Below are positions 8,682-18,165 of a stretch of DNA of 64,000 bases, one piece after another (position 1 is the stretch's first letter; each line of letters opens with the position of its first letter). The notes under the pieces are model-generated. The model worked only from the letters and a program-made list of their open reading frames with translations, was not told the origin of the DNA and ran no database searches. The stretch is from the NCBI RefSeq assembly GCF_002001015.1, contig NZ_MUNO01000006.1, positions 62,001 to 126,000 of the forward strand, in the 5' to 3' direction. Source of the stretch: Polaromonas sp. A23 (GTDB lineage: Bacteria > Pseudomonadota > Gammaproteobacteria > Burkholderiales > Burkholderiaceae_C). Position numbers and translations under genes: made by a program.

Positions 8682-10313
8682 TCAGTAGAGAATCCGTTGC
8701 GCCACAGGCGGCGGCGTCCATTGGTACAGCCAGGTTTCCGTCAATGCCTGGCCGTCGATCTGCAAATGCATGCGCAGGTTGATGGGTGCCGTGCTGTCGC
8801 CATCGGGGCGCACATCGAACATGGCACGCCACCCCTTGATGGACTCCAGCGGCCGGGCCGACGTCAATTCAATCGTGCCGCGCGAAGCGGTGATCACGGC
8901 TTTGACCTGGGCCCCGGGGTTCAGCAACGCAAAGTCGCCTCCCGCAAAATCGACTGCAAAACGGCGCGCGTAGGCCGTGCGCTTTTTCCCAACCACACCG
9001 CCGAGGCCGGTACGTGTGGTCACACAGTGCGCCAGCGGTATTCGCGCGGCGGGCGTCTGGGTACCCCAATGCAACCGGTAGGACAGCAGCAACTCCTGCC
9101 CTGCCTGCGGCTTGTCCTTGGGGTTCCAAAAGGCAACGATGTTGTCAAAGGTTTCGTCCACGGTCGGGATTTCCACCAGCTGCACCGTACCCGCGCCCCA
9201 GCCCGCCTTGGGCTCGACCCACAGGTTCGGGCGTTTTTCATAGAACACGCCATCGTCCTGATAGTGGTCAAAGTTCCGGTCGCGCTGCATCAGGCCAAAA
9301 CCGCGCGGGTTGTTGTCCTGGAAGGCGTTGAACTGCAGTTGCGCCGGGTTGGTCAATGGGCGCCACAACCATTCGCCCGCGCCGCTGTGCATGGCCAGGC
9401 CGTCGGTGTCGTGGATTTCGCCGCGCCAGTCCCAACCCATGCGTCTGTCGTTTTCGCCGGTCTGGAACATGCTGGTGCACGGTGCAATGCCCAGGCGATC
9501 GATGGTTTTACGCGGGTACAGCGCCACATCGAGGTCCATGACCTGCGTGTCGCCCGGCGTGATCACAAAGCGGTAGGCGCCGCTGACACTCGGGGAATCC
9601 AGGAGGGCGTACACGGTTAGCGAAGCGGCTTTCGGGTCTGGCTTTTCGAGCCAGTAGCCGATGAAATCCGGAAACTCTTCCGGGAAAGTTTGCGCGGTGT
9701 CTATGGCCAGGCCCCGTGCCGACTGGCCATACTGCCATTCGCCACCCACCGCGCGAAAGTAGCTTGCGCCGAGGAAGGCCGCCACGTCACGCACCGGATC
9801 GGTGTGGAAATTCAGCCGGAAGCCGGCAAAACCGAGATCGGCGGGCAGCTTGTCGCCCCGCACGCCGCTTTTCCCGTAATCGAACATGGCCGGGTCATAG
9901 GCCAGTTCCTGTGCCTGGCCGTTGCTCACTTCGTGCATGCGCACCGGCGTCTTGAAGTACAGGCCGAGGTGGAAAAACTTCGCCACGAAGCGCAGCTTGT
10001 CATCGCCCCACAAGGCATGGTCGTCCCGAAAGCGAATCGCCTGGTGCTGATCCCAGGTCAGGTCCGAAATATCAGCCGGCAAGGCCACCGACCGGGGGCG
10101 GTAAGGTTTGGCCGACAGCTCGCGCGCCTGGCCCTTGAGCCCCGCGTAGTCGAAGGCTTGGGCCTTGCCCACGGGTTTGAGGCCGGCGGCCTGGGCCAGC
10201 GATGAAAGCCATGGCAGTCCGGTGGCCATGCCGGCCGCCGTGACGGCCTGGCCGGTGCGGGAAAGAAATTGTCGTCGTTGCAAAGTGGCAGTTCCTGCAG
10301 GGAAAAGGGACAT
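8682..10313 (-). CDS. opgD: Glucan biosynthesis protein D, Tat-exported
   Basis: A ~543-residue periplasmic protein of the OpgG/OpgD family that shapes osmoregulated periplasmic glucans. The N-terminus carries a twin-arginine signal (RRQFLSR followed by a hydrophobic stretch ending ...LAQAAG). Downstream come the long beta-sandwich domain with FDYAGLKGQARELSAKPYRP, FFHLGLYFKTPV, FRLNFHTDP and GENDRRMGWDWRGEIHDTDGL, and the C-terminal immunoglobulin-like domain. Two in-frame starts exist: 10361 and the ATG at 10313. The latter gives a shorter n-region before RR and is preferred, though neither has a strong ribosome binding site. It interrupts the nudJ/mnmA pair on the opposite strand. Confidence 0.88.
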   Translation of the reverse strand: MSLFPAGTATLQRRQFLSRTGQAVTAAGMATGLPWLSSLAQAAGLKPVGKAQAFDYAGLKGQARELSAKPYRPRSVALPADISDLTWDQHQAIRFRDDHALWGDDKLRFVAKFFHLGLYFKTPVRMHEVSNGQAQELAYDPAMFDYGKSGVRGDKLPADLGFAGFRLNFHTDPVRDVAAFLGASYFRAVGGEWQYGQSARGLAIDTAQTFPEEFPDFIGYWLEKPDPKAASLTVYALLDSPSVSGAYRFVITPGDTQVMDLDVALYPRKTIDRLGIAPCTSMFQTGENDRRMGWDWRGEIHDTDGLAMHSGAGEWLWRPLTNPAQLQFNAFQDNNPRGFGLMQRDRNFDHYQDDGVFYEKRPNLWVEPKAGWGAGTVQLVEIPTVDETFDNIVAFWNPKDKPQAGQELLLSYRLHWGTQTPAARIPLAHCVTTRTGLGGVVGKKRTAYARRFAVDFAGGDFALLNPGAQVKAVITASRGTIELTSARPLESIKGWRAMFDVRPDGDSTAPINLRMHLQIDGQALTETWLYQWTPPPVAQRILY

Positions 10314-10487
10314 TCCATTGTGCTGGAAAGATCCGCGCCGGCGCAGGGCCGCCATCGACAATAGTCCGAATGGCTCTGCAAATCAGCGGTTGACCTCCTG
10401 AGAAGCCCGTCAGGCCGCGGGGCGCATGGCCGGCAAGGCCAAAAAACCCCGAAAGGCCCGAAGCAGGCGCATATGCATTCGCCTTTT

Positions 10488-10493
10488 TACAAT
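10488..10493 (+). promoter_or_regulatory. -10-like hexamer of mnmA, 6 nt before the start
   Basis: TACAAT with six bases before the ATG at 10500, the same spacing as at nudJ, pyrF and the EamA gene at 36474. This is consistent with a leaderless or near-leaderless mRNA. Confidence 0.4.
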
Positions 10494-10499
10494 GGGACC

Positions 10500-11687
10500 A
10501 TGGGCAACAAGCAAAACAACACACACGGCCACGACGGCGAGCGGCAACGGATCGTTGTCGGCCTGAGCGGCGGGGTGGACTCGGCGGTCACCGCCTGGCT
10601 GCTCAAACAGCAGGGTCATGAGGTCATCGGCATCTTCATGAAAAACTGGGAAGATGACGACGACAGCGAGTTCTGCTCGTCCAATATCGACTTCGTGGAC
10701 GCTGCCGCGGTGGCCGACGTGATCGGCATCGAGATCGAACACGTCAACTTTGCGGCCGACTACAAGGACCGCGTCTTCGCCGAGTTCCTGCGCGAATACC
10801 AGGCCGGCCGCACGCCGAACCCCGACATCCTGTGCAACGCCGAGATCAAGTTCAAGGCTTTTCTCGACCATGCGATGCGCCTGGGCGCGGAAAAAATCGC
10901 CACTGGCCACTATGCACGCGTGCGAAAAAACGAGGCCACCGGCCTGCACGAATTGCTCAAGGGCCTGGATCCGGCCAAGGACCAGAGTTACTTTTTGCAC
11001 CGGCTGAACCAGGCGCAGCTTTCCAAAACGCTGTTCCCGGTAGGCGAGCTGCGCAAGACCGAAGTCCGGCGGATTGCCGACGAGATCGGCCTGCCGAACG
11101 CGAAGAAAAAAGACTCCACCGGCATCTGCTTCATCGGCGAGCGGCCTTTCCGCGAGTTTTTGAACCGCTACATCGCCAAGGCGCCGGGGCCGATCAAAAA
11201 CGACAAAGGCCGCGTGCTGGGCGAACACGTGGGCCTGAGTTTTTACACCCTGGGCCAGCGGCAGGGGTTGGGCATAGGCGGTGTGAAAGCCCGCGGCGCC
11301 GAGCTCAAGGCCGTGCAGGCGCTGGGACAACGCGGGCTGGGCGAACATGAACCCTGGTTTGTGGCGCGCAAGGACATGGAAAGCAACACCTTGTGGGTGG
11401 TGCAGGGGCATGACCATCCCTGGCTGCAATCGACCGTGCTGCAGGCCCAGGACTGCAGCTGGGTCGCCGGCACAGCGCCCGCCCTGGGAGCCATGGCCGC
11501 CAAAACACGCTACCGGCAGGCCGATGCCCCTTGCGAGCTGGTGACGGCATCGGCCACGCAGGCCGAACTGCGGTTCGAGCAGGCACAGTGGGCGGTGACG
11601 CCCGGTCAGTCGGCGGTGTTGTACCAGGGCGAGGTGTGTCTGGGCGGCGGGGTGATTGCTTCGAGCAACGTCCAGAACCTGCCCTGA
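10500..11687 (+). CDS. mnmA: tRNA-specific 2-thiouridylase MnmA
   Basis: A 395-residue enzyme that places sulfur on U34 of tRNA-Lys, -Glu and -Gln using sulfur relayed from IscS/TusE. It has the PP-loop [10 protein letters not shown] at about residues 21-30, a first catalytic cysteine in NPDILCN, a second in [10 protein letters not shown] and the tRNA-binding core (IGGVKARG). Two starts are in frame: 10473 and 10500. The second follows TACAAT by 6 nt and GGGA immediately upstream; it is preferred but not certain. The gene runs convergently towards the histidine kinase at 11787, with a family A repeat between them. Confidence 0.93.
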   Translation: MGNKQNNTHGHDGERQRIVVGLSGGVDSAVTAWLLKQQGHEVIGIFMKNWEDDDDSEFCSSNIDFVDAAAVADVIGIEIEHVNFAADYKDRVFAEFLREYQAGRTPNPDILCNAEIKFKAFLDHAMRLGAEKIATGHYARVRKNEATGLHELLKGLDPAKDQSYFLHRLNQAQLSKTLFPVGELRKTEVRRIADEIGLPNAKKKDSTGICFIGERPFREFLNRYIAKAPGPIKNDKGRVLGEHVGLSFYTLGQRQGLGIGGVKARGAELKAVQALGQRGLGEHEPWFVARKDMESNTLWVVQGHDHPWLQSTVLQAQDCSWVAGTAPALGAMAAKTRYRQADAPCELVTASATQAELRFEQAQWAVTPGQSAVLYQGEVCLGGGVIASSNVQNLP

Positions 11688-11714
11688 GTTCTTTCCACCC
11701 TGATTTTTACAAGA

Positions 11715-11768
11715 AAATCAAACGTTTGCCCTTTAAATACGGGTGTCAATAGCTATTGTTTTTATAGC
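11715..11768 (+). repeat. Double mini-hairpin repeat (family A), copy 2, with a partial second start
   Basis: GCCCTTTAAATACGGG forms the first mini-hairpin with a G-T pair; GCTAT-N7-ATAGC is a perfect second one. Right after it, 11769-11786 repeats the opening AAATCAGG...CAGGCCCT, as if a truncated tandem copy begins there. It abuts the 3' end of the kinase gene on the minus strand. Confidence 0.75.
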
Positions 11769-11786
11769 AAAATCAGGATTCAGGCC

Positions 11787-13640
11787 CTAAGGAATCCGGA
11801 TTTCCACCACGGTACGGCCCGGCTGGCTGGTGATCAAAACCGTGACGCCGATGGCTGTCGCCCGCTCGCGCATGGAGAGCAAACCCTTGCGGGGCTGCAG
11901 CGCTGCGTCAAAACCGAGCCCGTTGTCGACCACGCGCAGGACCATGCCGGAGCCAGCCATTTCTGCCTCGATCGCCAGCGTGGTCGCATGTGAATGCTGC
12001 AGCACATTGGAGAGCGCCTCGAACACCATGAACTGCAGTTGCCGCATGGCGTTGGCGTCCATGCGGGCCATCGGCTCCAGGCTGCCGACCACCCACTGCA
12101 GCTCGATGTCCGACGCTGCAAAGCGCGGCTCCAGCCGGTAGCGCAGGTTGGCCAGCAGCGAACTGATGTCGCCTGGCAGCAAATGCATGGCGTCAATCGA
12201 CAGCTTGAGCTGGTCCAGCGTGTAACGCAGTGTCTGCAGCACGTCCTCGCTGCTGGCCTTGCCAGACTGCAGCTGCCGGATCGCGGCGCTCAAATGCGCG
12301 CCCACGCCGTCATGCATGTCGCGCAAGATGCGGGTGCGCTCGCTGACGCGCTCCTGCTCGCGCGCCAGCTGCTCAACCTTCTGGTAGGTTTGCCCCAGCT
12401 CCTGCTCTTTCTGCGCAATGCGGCTCGACAGGTTGGCCATCAGGTCGGTCGCCTGCACACTCACTGCCCGAAAGCGCCGGATCACGATGTAGCCCAGGAC
12501 CAGCCCGAACAGCACCGAGCTGTAACGGATCCAGGTGTTGTCAACATAGCTACCGCTGATGCGGACGGCGACCCAGTCGCGCACGCCCATCAACACATTC
12601 AATGCACCTGCAATGGCGACCATCAGCCACTCCGTGTCGCGCATGCGGATGGCGCCCCAGAGGTAAACCGCCGTGTAAACAATGAACAGCACATTGACCA
12701 TGCCCAGCCAGGCCGTCAGGTACACCGGCTCGCGCAGCGCAAACGACAGGGTGGAAGCTGCGATGGAGCTTGCAAAAAGCGCGGCCAGCCCGCCTCGCAC
12801 CCAGACCATGCTGGGATGCTTGTGCCAGCCAGCCACGTGATGGCAGAAAAGCGCAATGCAGCAAAACCACCCGGCAAAGGCGACCGTCACCACCACGCCC
12901 CAGGCGGGCCAGGCCAGCAGGGGCTGCTCAATGGCAACATCCCCTACTCGCAGGGCCCAGAAAATTTCAGCCAGCCCGGCAAACAGGTAGACCGGTTCAC
13001 GCCGGTTGCCTCGCACCGGATCGGACTGCGTGACCCACAGGGCCATGGCAATCCCGCCGACAAGCAGGCTGAAAATCATCACCCCCATGGAGGCAGCGAC
13101 CCGCCAGTTAAAAGCCGTCACATACAGTGCCCGCGCCTGGCTTTCCGGGCCAATCACCACCGTTGAAAGGCCGCCGCGCCGGCCGCCATCGGCGTGAATA
13201 CGAATACGAAGGGTGTTCTGCGCTCCGAGCAAACGGGTTGGCAAGGAAATGTATTGCGGGGACTTGGCATAGTCCTCCGTATTGGGTCGCCCCGGATCAC
13301 CAAAACGCGCCAACAAGGAGCCGTTCAGCCAGATGTCCGCCGTGTTGCCGATGCGCTGGAAGTAAACACCGTAAGGCTCCTTCTCGACCACGGCCAGGGA
13401 AAACGCCATTTCAAAAACAGCATCGCCCGGCTGCCCCTTGTGATGGCGGTCCCAGTGGTAGGGCAAGGCCACGTTTTTCTGTTCGGGAGGGCTGCCCTGC
13501 ACGGTGACCACGGCGCGGGCCTCGCGCAACTCCAGCACCGGCTCCTGCGCATGAACCGCAGTCAGCCCCAGCAGGTAAAAAGCCGCCCCACACAACAAGC
13601 TGCGGCAAAGCAGAAGCAGGTGTGGGGTGCGGCGGCTCAA
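11787..13640 (-). CDS. Sensor histidine kinase with 7TM (7TMR-DISM-like) input domain
   Basis: A 617-residue membrane kinase. Residues 1-31 form a signal peptide ending VHA, followed by a ~140-residue periplasmic beta-sandwich domain, about seven membrane helices (roughly 180-400), a coiled coil and a HisKA_3 domain with the phosphoacceptor His443 in RDMHDGVGAHL. A C-terminal ATPase domain has the N-box FEALSNVLQHSH, DNGLGFD and KGLLSMRERA. It belongs to the NarL-type kinases. The start is a TTG at 13640 overlapping the TGA of the regulator gene (TTGA), so the pair is translationally coupled. The stimulus is unknown; the periplasmic domain resembles 7TMR-DISM ligand domains that can bind carbohydrates. 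Confidence 0.85.
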   Translation of the reverse strand: MSRRTPHLLLLCRSLLCGAAFYLLGLTAVHAQEPVLELREARAVVTVQGSPPEQKNVALPYHWDRHHKGQPGDAVFEMAFSLAVVEKEPYGVYFQRIGNTADIWLNGSLLARFGDPGRPNTEDYAKSPQYISLPTRLLGAQNTLRIRIHADGGRRGGLSTVVIGPESQARALYVTAFNWRVAASMGVMIFSLLVGGIAMALWVTQSDPVRGNRREPVYLFAGLAEIFWALRVGDVAIEQPLLAWPAWGVVVTVAFAGWFCCIALFCHHVAGWHKHPSMVWVRGGLAALFASSIAASTLSFALREPVYLTAWLGMVNVLFIVYTAVYLWGAIRMRDTEWLMVAIAGALNVLMGVRDWVAVRISGSYVDNTWIRYSSVLFGLVLGYIVIRRFRAVSVQATDLMANLSSRIAQKEQELGQTYQKVEQLAREQERVSERTRILRDMHDGVGAHLSAAIRQLQSGKASSEDVLQTLRYTLDQLKLSIDAMHLLPGDISSLLANLRYRLEPRFAASDIELQWVVGSLEPMARMDANAMRQLQFMVFEALSNVLQHSHATTLAIEAEMAGSGMVLRVVDNGLGFDAALQPRKGLLSMRERATAIGVTVLITSQPGRTVVEIRIP

Positions 13641-14368
13641 CGGGTGTTCACCGACGTCGGCGGCTGCAGCAGGCCCAGTCGGGTCGCCTCATAAACCGCT
13701 TCGCTCTTGGAGTGCACCGCAAGCTTGGTGTAGAGGTTCTTGATGTGGGATTGAACGGTATGCACGCTCACGGCCTTGAGTTTGGAAATTTCCGCATAGG
13801 AAAACCCCCGGGCGATCAGTTCCAGAACCTCCTGCTCGCGGGTGGAGAGCAAGGCCCGCTCCACCTCAGCCGCAGCGGCTTCGTTTGCGCCAGCCACCGC
13901 AGCGGCAGGAGAAACGGGCATCTGGTCGACCAGGTGCAGCGCCCGGTATTTCGCCAGCACCCGGCGCGCGATCATGGGCGAGATCGGCGAGGCGCCGGCT
14001 TTCATCTCGAGAATCGTGTGGGCAATGTTGTCGGGGGTGAAGTCTTTCTGGATGTAGCCGAGGGCGCCCGCCTCTACACTGGAAAGCACGCTGTCCTCGT
14101 CGCCGAACATTGAAATCACCAGCGACTCACAGACCGGCCGCAGGCGCCCGGCAAGGCGAATCAGGTCCAGCCCGTTGCCGTCCGGCAGGTCCAGATCCGT
14201 CAGCAGAATATCGATGGCCAGATCTTCATTGGCGATGAGCTGCCGCGCTTCCTCGAAAGTGCCCACGCCAGCGACCAGCGTCAGCCCGTCACAACGCGAC
14301 ACGCTGTCCGCGAAGAAAACCCGGGTGGGAACGTCGTCTTCAACAATTAATACGCGCCATGTTGGCAT
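13637..14368 (-). CDS. LuxR/NarL-family response regulator
   Basis: A 243-residue regulator with a receiver domain (residues 4-125: acidic pair VEDD, phosphoacceptor Asp58 in LLTDLDLPDG, conserved lysine in YIQKDF) and a C-terminal LuxR helix-turn-helix (LSTREQEVLELIARGFSYAEISKLKAVSVHTVQSHIKNLYTKL region, about 175-225). It is the partner of the kinase encoded immediately downstream with an overlapping stop and start. The ATG at 14368 is preferred because MPTWRVLIVEDD is the family N-terminus; a GTG at 14395 is possible. The mipA-like gene upstream in the same direction may be a target or part of the unit. Confidence 0.85.
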   Translation of the reverse strand: MPTWRVLIVEDDVPTRVFFADSVSRCDGLTLVAGVGTFEEARQLIANEDLAIDILLTDLDLPDGNGLDLIRLAGRLRPVCESLVISMFGDEDSVLSSVEAGALGYIQKDFTPDNIAHTILEMKAGASPISPMIARRVLAKYRALHLVDQMPVSPAAAVAGANEAAAAEVERALLSTREQEVLELIARGFSYAEISKLKAVSVHTVQSHIKNLYTKLAVHSKSEAVYEATRLGLLQPPTSVNTR

Positions 14369-14556
14369 CGGTGAGGTCTTTGGGCGGGGCTGCACAGCAG
14401 CAGATGATAAGTCCGGAGCCTTGCTGCTTTCCGGGGAAAACTTCAGGCATCAAACGGAAGGGATTCGACTTTTATCGCTACGCCTGTTTGGCGCAATCCC
14501 CGGTTTATGGGGGCCGGCGCCCAGCAAAACCACCCACGCACCGTGCATGCATAGCA

Positions 14557-14610
14557 AAATCGGCCTCTAGCCCTTTACGGATAAGGACAAATAGCTATGA
14601 AATCAGGAGC
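14557..14610 (+). repeat. Double mini-hairpin repeat (family A), copy 3
   Basis: AAATCGGCCTCTAGCCC opens the element; GGAC replaces GGGC, and GCTAT is followed by a degraded right arm (CAGGAGC). It lies 12 bp beyond the stop codon of the MipA-like gene, again at the 3' end of a minus-strand gene. Confidence 0.75.
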
Positions 14611-14622
14611 ATCCACGTAAAC

Positions 14623-16041
14623 TTACAGGGCCGTTTCCAGGTAGGTGTAGATGTAGTTGGAGCCGCCGTTCACATTGCCCAGCAGGCGCGAGGCACCGAA
14701 TATGCCCGAACGGTGCGACACGCCCACACCGAGATAGGTGTTTTTCAGCGAACGCACACCCAGCAGGTCGCCGACGCTGAAGTCAACGCTGGGGTCCAGG
14801 TAATTAAGCAGCCGCGAAGTGCCGCGACCGCGGCCGGCTTGGCTGGTCGCCTCCACATAAGGCACACGCTGCGCCAGCGACAGCCCCACACCCAGGCCAA
14901 GCCGGGTCTTGACTCGCTCGCTCCACGGAAAACCGTAGTAGTAAGCTTTCATGAAAGCATCCAGTTGCAGCCCGTTGGGTGCCAGCCCGCGCTCATCATG
15001 CTGCAGGATGCCCACATAACCGACGATGTCCAGCGGCCAGCCATTGAGCTGGTCAATGAATGGCTTGCCAATCTGAACGCCGGTAATCCGCGTGGAGTTG
15101 ACCTTGGCGGTGGACGCGCAGCGCAGCGTCACGATTTTCGCGAGGTGGCAGCCGTCATCCGTCGACTTGCCGTAAAGCACTTTCACGTAAGTCGGCGAGG
15201 TTTCCTGGGCCCAGTGCCCCTTGTAGGTTCCAAAGTCATAAGCAGCCCCCACAAAGACGCCGGTCTGGCTGCCTTTGGCAACAATCGGACTGGCCTTGAC
15301 TTTGTTATCCAGCAGCGTGTGCGTCACACCGCCCAGCAGCCGCCAGCCGCCATTGAGTGCATAGGTGCCATAAAGCGCCAGTGTCGTGTTCACGCCGCTG
15401 CCCGGCTCGTAAGCCGGCCGCGTCGCCGTGGCTTCGCCAGGCCGCACGCCGTAGTAATAGTTGTTCAGCCGCGCACTGCGCGCCGCCACCGTCAGGCTGG
15501 GGCGCAATGTCAGCCGGCCGGAATGCCAGTCGTAGCTGTAGGAAAGCCGGAGTTCACTGCCCTTTGAAAAGCTGCTGACGTCCTGCAGGTATTCGGCTTG
15601 CAAGGTACCCCAGGGTTGGCGATAACGGTAAGACACCCCGGCGTCCAGGCCGGAGCCGCGTTCTTCCATGCCAGCCAGGCTGGGCGGAATGCGGTCGTCG
15701 GCATAGCCTTCGAAGCGCTGGTCCAGGAAAAGATTAACGCGATGCGTCTCGTTCTTGAGAAGTTTCACGCCAGCGCGGCTACCGTGCAGGAACAGGCGTT
15801 CACCTTCGTACAGGTACAGGGGTAACAGGTCATAACGCGTGCCGCCACCGACATAGGGCGACTCTTCGGCACGCACCGCAAAACCAAGGGCGGCACTTCC
15901 GGGTACCGTCAGCAGGTCACTCAGCGGGTCGGTGTTGGCGTGTGCGCCAGACGAAGCCAACCCCGCTATGCCCAGCGCGATGGCGCCCAGCCAACAAGGC
16001 AGGCGAGTCGGAATGTTTTTGACGGAGTGTTGCGGGCTCAT
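14623..16041 (-). CDS. MipA/OmpV-family outer membrane protein
   Basis: A ~472-residue exported protein. The signal peptide is residues 1-~35, ending SSGAHA. The mature part alternates hydrophobic and polar residues in many beta strands and closes with the aromatic tail YIYTYLETAL, typical of an outer-membrane barrel. Segments such as SPYVGGGTRYDLLPLYLYEGERLFLHG and HTLLDNKVKASPIV match the MipA/OmpV family (scaffold of murein hydrolase or small-solute pore), but it is longer than MipA (~250) because of an insertion in the middle. The ATG at 16041 was chosen so that the signal peptide starts normally; 38 residues of the longer frame look non-coding. Confidence 0.8.
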   Translation of the reverse strand: MSPQHSVKNIPTRLPCWLGAIALGIAGLASSGAHANTDPLSDLLTVPGSAALGFAVRAEESPYVGGGTRYDLLPLYLYEGERLFLHGSRAGVKLLKNETHRVNLFLDQRFEGYADDRIPPSLAGMEERGSGLDAGVSYRYRQPWGTLQAEYLQDVSSFSKGSELRLSYSYDWHSGRLTLRPSLTVAARSARLNNYYYGVRPGEATATRPAYEPGSGVNTTLALYGTYALNGGWRLLGGVTHTLLDNKVKASPIVAKGSQTGVFVGAAYDFGTYKGHWAQETSPTYVKVLYGKSTDDGCHLAKIVTLRCASTAKVNSTRITGVQIGKPFIDQLNGWPLDIVGYVGILQHDERGLAPNGLQLDAFMKAYYYGFPWSERVKTRLGLGVGLSLAQRVPYVEATSQAGRGRGTSRLLNYLDPSVDFSVGDLLGVRSLKNTYLGVGVSHRSGIFGASRLLGNVNGGSNYIYTYLETAL

Positions 16042-16189
16042 GGGGACGACTTCGTGGTTGGCCAACCCCCATGCTAGCCACCACTTCGCCTCTGAAACCG
16101 TCCACACCGCACAACAGGAAAAGCACCTACACGGCGGCAAGGCGCCGGTTGACAAGGCTGTTGCTTAAAGGGCTCAGAACGCCCGCAGG

Positions 16190-16690
16190 TCAGAACGGAA
16201 TGTCGTCGTCCATGTCGTCAAAGCCGCTGGCGGCCTTGGTGGGCGCAGGGGCGCGCGGCGCAGGAGCAGGAGCGGCCCGTGGGGCAGCAGCCGGCGGACG
16301 CGAATACTGGCGCTCGCCACCATCGCCATCGCCGTCACCACCGGGGGCACCCATGCCTTCGCGGCTGCCGAGCATCTGCATTTCGCTGGCGATGATGTCG
16401 GTTGCGTATTTTTCGACGCCGTCCTTGTCGGTGTATTTGCGGGTTTTCAGGCGGCCCTCGATATAGACCGAGCGGCCTTTCTTGAGGTATTCACCGACAA
16501 TTTCGGCCTGGCGACCGAAGAAGCTGACGCGGTGCCATTCGGTCTCTTCGACCATTTCACCGGCCTTGTTCTTGTATTTGCTGCTGGTGGCCAGCGCGAT
16601 GTTGGCCACCGCGTCACCGCTGGGCATGTAACGCACTTCAGGGTCGCGGCCCAGATTGCCGACGAGGATGACTTTATTGACGGATGCCAT
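16190..16690 (-). CDS. ssb: Single-stranded DNA-binding protein
   Basis: A 166-residue SSB: OB-fold over residues 1-110 ([41 protein letters not shown]), a low-complexity Pro/Ala/Gly linker and the acidic tip DMDDDIPF that recruits repair and replication partners. AGGAGA lies 8 nt before the ATG at 16690, which decides the start against the longer frame. It follows the MFS gene by 19 bp in the same direction and lies close to uvrA, the common betaproteobacterial order. Confidence 0.96.
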   Translation of the reverse strand: MASVNKVILVGNLGRDPEVRYMPSGDAVANIALATSSKYKNKAGEMVEETEWHRVSFFGRQAEIVGEYLKKGRSVYIEGRLKTRKYTDKDGVEKYATDIIASEMQMLGSREGMGAPGGDGDGDGGERQYSRPPAAAPRAAPAPAPRAPAPTKAASGFDDMDDDIPF

Positions 16691-16709
16691 GGCGTGTTCT
16701 CCTAATTTT

Positions 16710-17954
16710 TCACAGTTTAACTGGCTGGGCCGAGGCCGCACCAGCCGCTTCAGACCCAGACGGCCCGGAAACTGGCGCTCCGGCATGCCGGCCAGGCGCC
16801 CTCATCGGCCACGCCACCAGCAGCCACAGCAGCATGAGGGCCCCGCAACCTGCAAACAACGCTTGGCTCCCGGCCGTTTTGGCCAGCCAGCCACCCAGGG
16901 CGCCACCGGCAAAAAAACCCAGCGACTGGAGCGTGTTGTACACCCCCAGCGCAGCGCCACGTGAATGCGCCGGGGAGATGCGTGAGGCCAGGCTGGGCTG
17001 GCTGGCTTCAAGAATATTGAAGCCGCAGAAAAACAGGAACAACAGGGCCCCCAGCCCGGCCAGGCTGGGCACGGCCTGCCCCGCCGCGCCCATCAGGGCG
17101 AACTGCACCAGCCCGATCAAGGCCACTGCCACCAGGAACACGGCACGCAGGTAACCGCGTTTTTCCAGCGGAAAAAGCGCGGCACCCATGACCACAAAAG
17201 ACGCCAGCACCGCCGGCAGGTAAACCTGCCAGTGGCTGCTGCTGGCCAGCCCGGCCTGTACCAACAGGGCCGGAATCGCCACCCACATGGCCAACTGCAC
17301 AGCGTGCAATACGAACACGCCAAGGTCAAGCCGCAGCAGGCCTTCGTGTTTCAGAACTTCGGAGAGGCTGCCTCGCGGCCGGTCCACATGCTGAGCCGGT
17401 TCGGGTGGTACCCACCAGATCACGACCGCGATACCGGCCAGCGCCAGCACGCCAATGACTATAAAAAGACCATTCAGTCCGATTTTTGCGGCCAGCAACG
17501 GGGCCAGCACCAGCGAAAGGGCAAACATCAGGCCAATGCTGGCGCCCACCAGCGCCATGGCCTTGGTGCGCACTTCGTCGCGCGTGATGTCGGCCAGCAG
17601 CGCGGTGACGGCAGCCGAAATGGCCCCGGCGCCCTGCAGTGAACGGCCAATGATTAGCCAGGTCAGGTCAGGCGCCCACGCGGCGACAAAACTTCCCAGC
17701 GCAAACACCAGCAAGCCAAAAATAATGACTTTCTTGCGCCCCAGCCAGTCCGACGCCATGCCGAAAGGAATCTGCAAAATGCCCTGCGTCAGGCCGTAAA
17801 TGCCCATGGCCAGACCGATGCGGGCAGGGTCGTCGCCACCGGGATAACGGGCCGCCTCTAGCGCAAACACCGGCAGCACCAGGAACAGCCCGAGCATGCG
17901 CAACGCAAAAATCGCCGCAAGCGAGGCGCTGGCGCGACGCTCAACGGGGGTCAT
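16710..17954 (-). CDS. Major facilitator superfamily exporter
   Basis: A 414-residue protein with 12 hydrophobic segments. The A-motif [13 protein letters not shown] follows helix 2, and the pattern [17 protein letters not shown] in helix 1 is typical of YajR-like drug/proton antiporters. A C-terminal tail of ~30 polar residues follows helix 12. It lies between ssb and uvrA, divergent from uvrA and 19 bp upstream of ssb, with which it may be co-transcribed. The ATG at 17954 gives the natural N-terminus MTPVERRAS; the 67 extra residues of the longer frame are not credible. Substrate unknown. Confidence 0.88.
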   Translation of the reverse strand: MTPVERRASASLAAIFALRMLGLFLVLPVFALEAARYPGGDDPARIGLAMGIYGLTQGILQIPFGMASDWLGRKKVIIFGLLVFALGSFVAAWAPDLTWLIIGRSLQGAGAISAAVTALLADITRDEVRTKAMALVGASIGLMFALSLVLAPLLAAKIGLNGLFIVIGVLALAGIAVVIWWVPPEPAQHVDRPRGSLSEVLKHEGLLRLDLGVFVLHAVQLAMWVAIPALLVQAGLASSSHWQVYLPAVLASFVVMGAALFPLEKRGYLRAVFLVAVALIGLVQFALMGAAGQAVPSLAGLGALLFLFFCGFNILEASQPSLASRISPAHSRGAALGVYNTLQSLGFFAGGALGGWLAKTAGSQALFAGCGALMLLWLLVAWPMRAPGRHAGAPVSGPSGSEAAGAASAQPVKL

Positions 17955-18165
17955 GGAAGTAGAAGGCGGGGTTAGTGACACGGAAAAATGGCAGGAAATG
18001 CAGAGCAAGGGAAGCCTGAAAAGGCCGATTCGTGAAAGAGCAGTGGCTATTGTCTTTGAATTGGAGCGCACCTCTTTTGTGCTTGCGCAAGCACGATTTG
18101 CGCCTGAACCAGGCCGCGAGCGTTCGCGCGACAAGCCCACTACGCCGGAAAACACACATCGGTCT

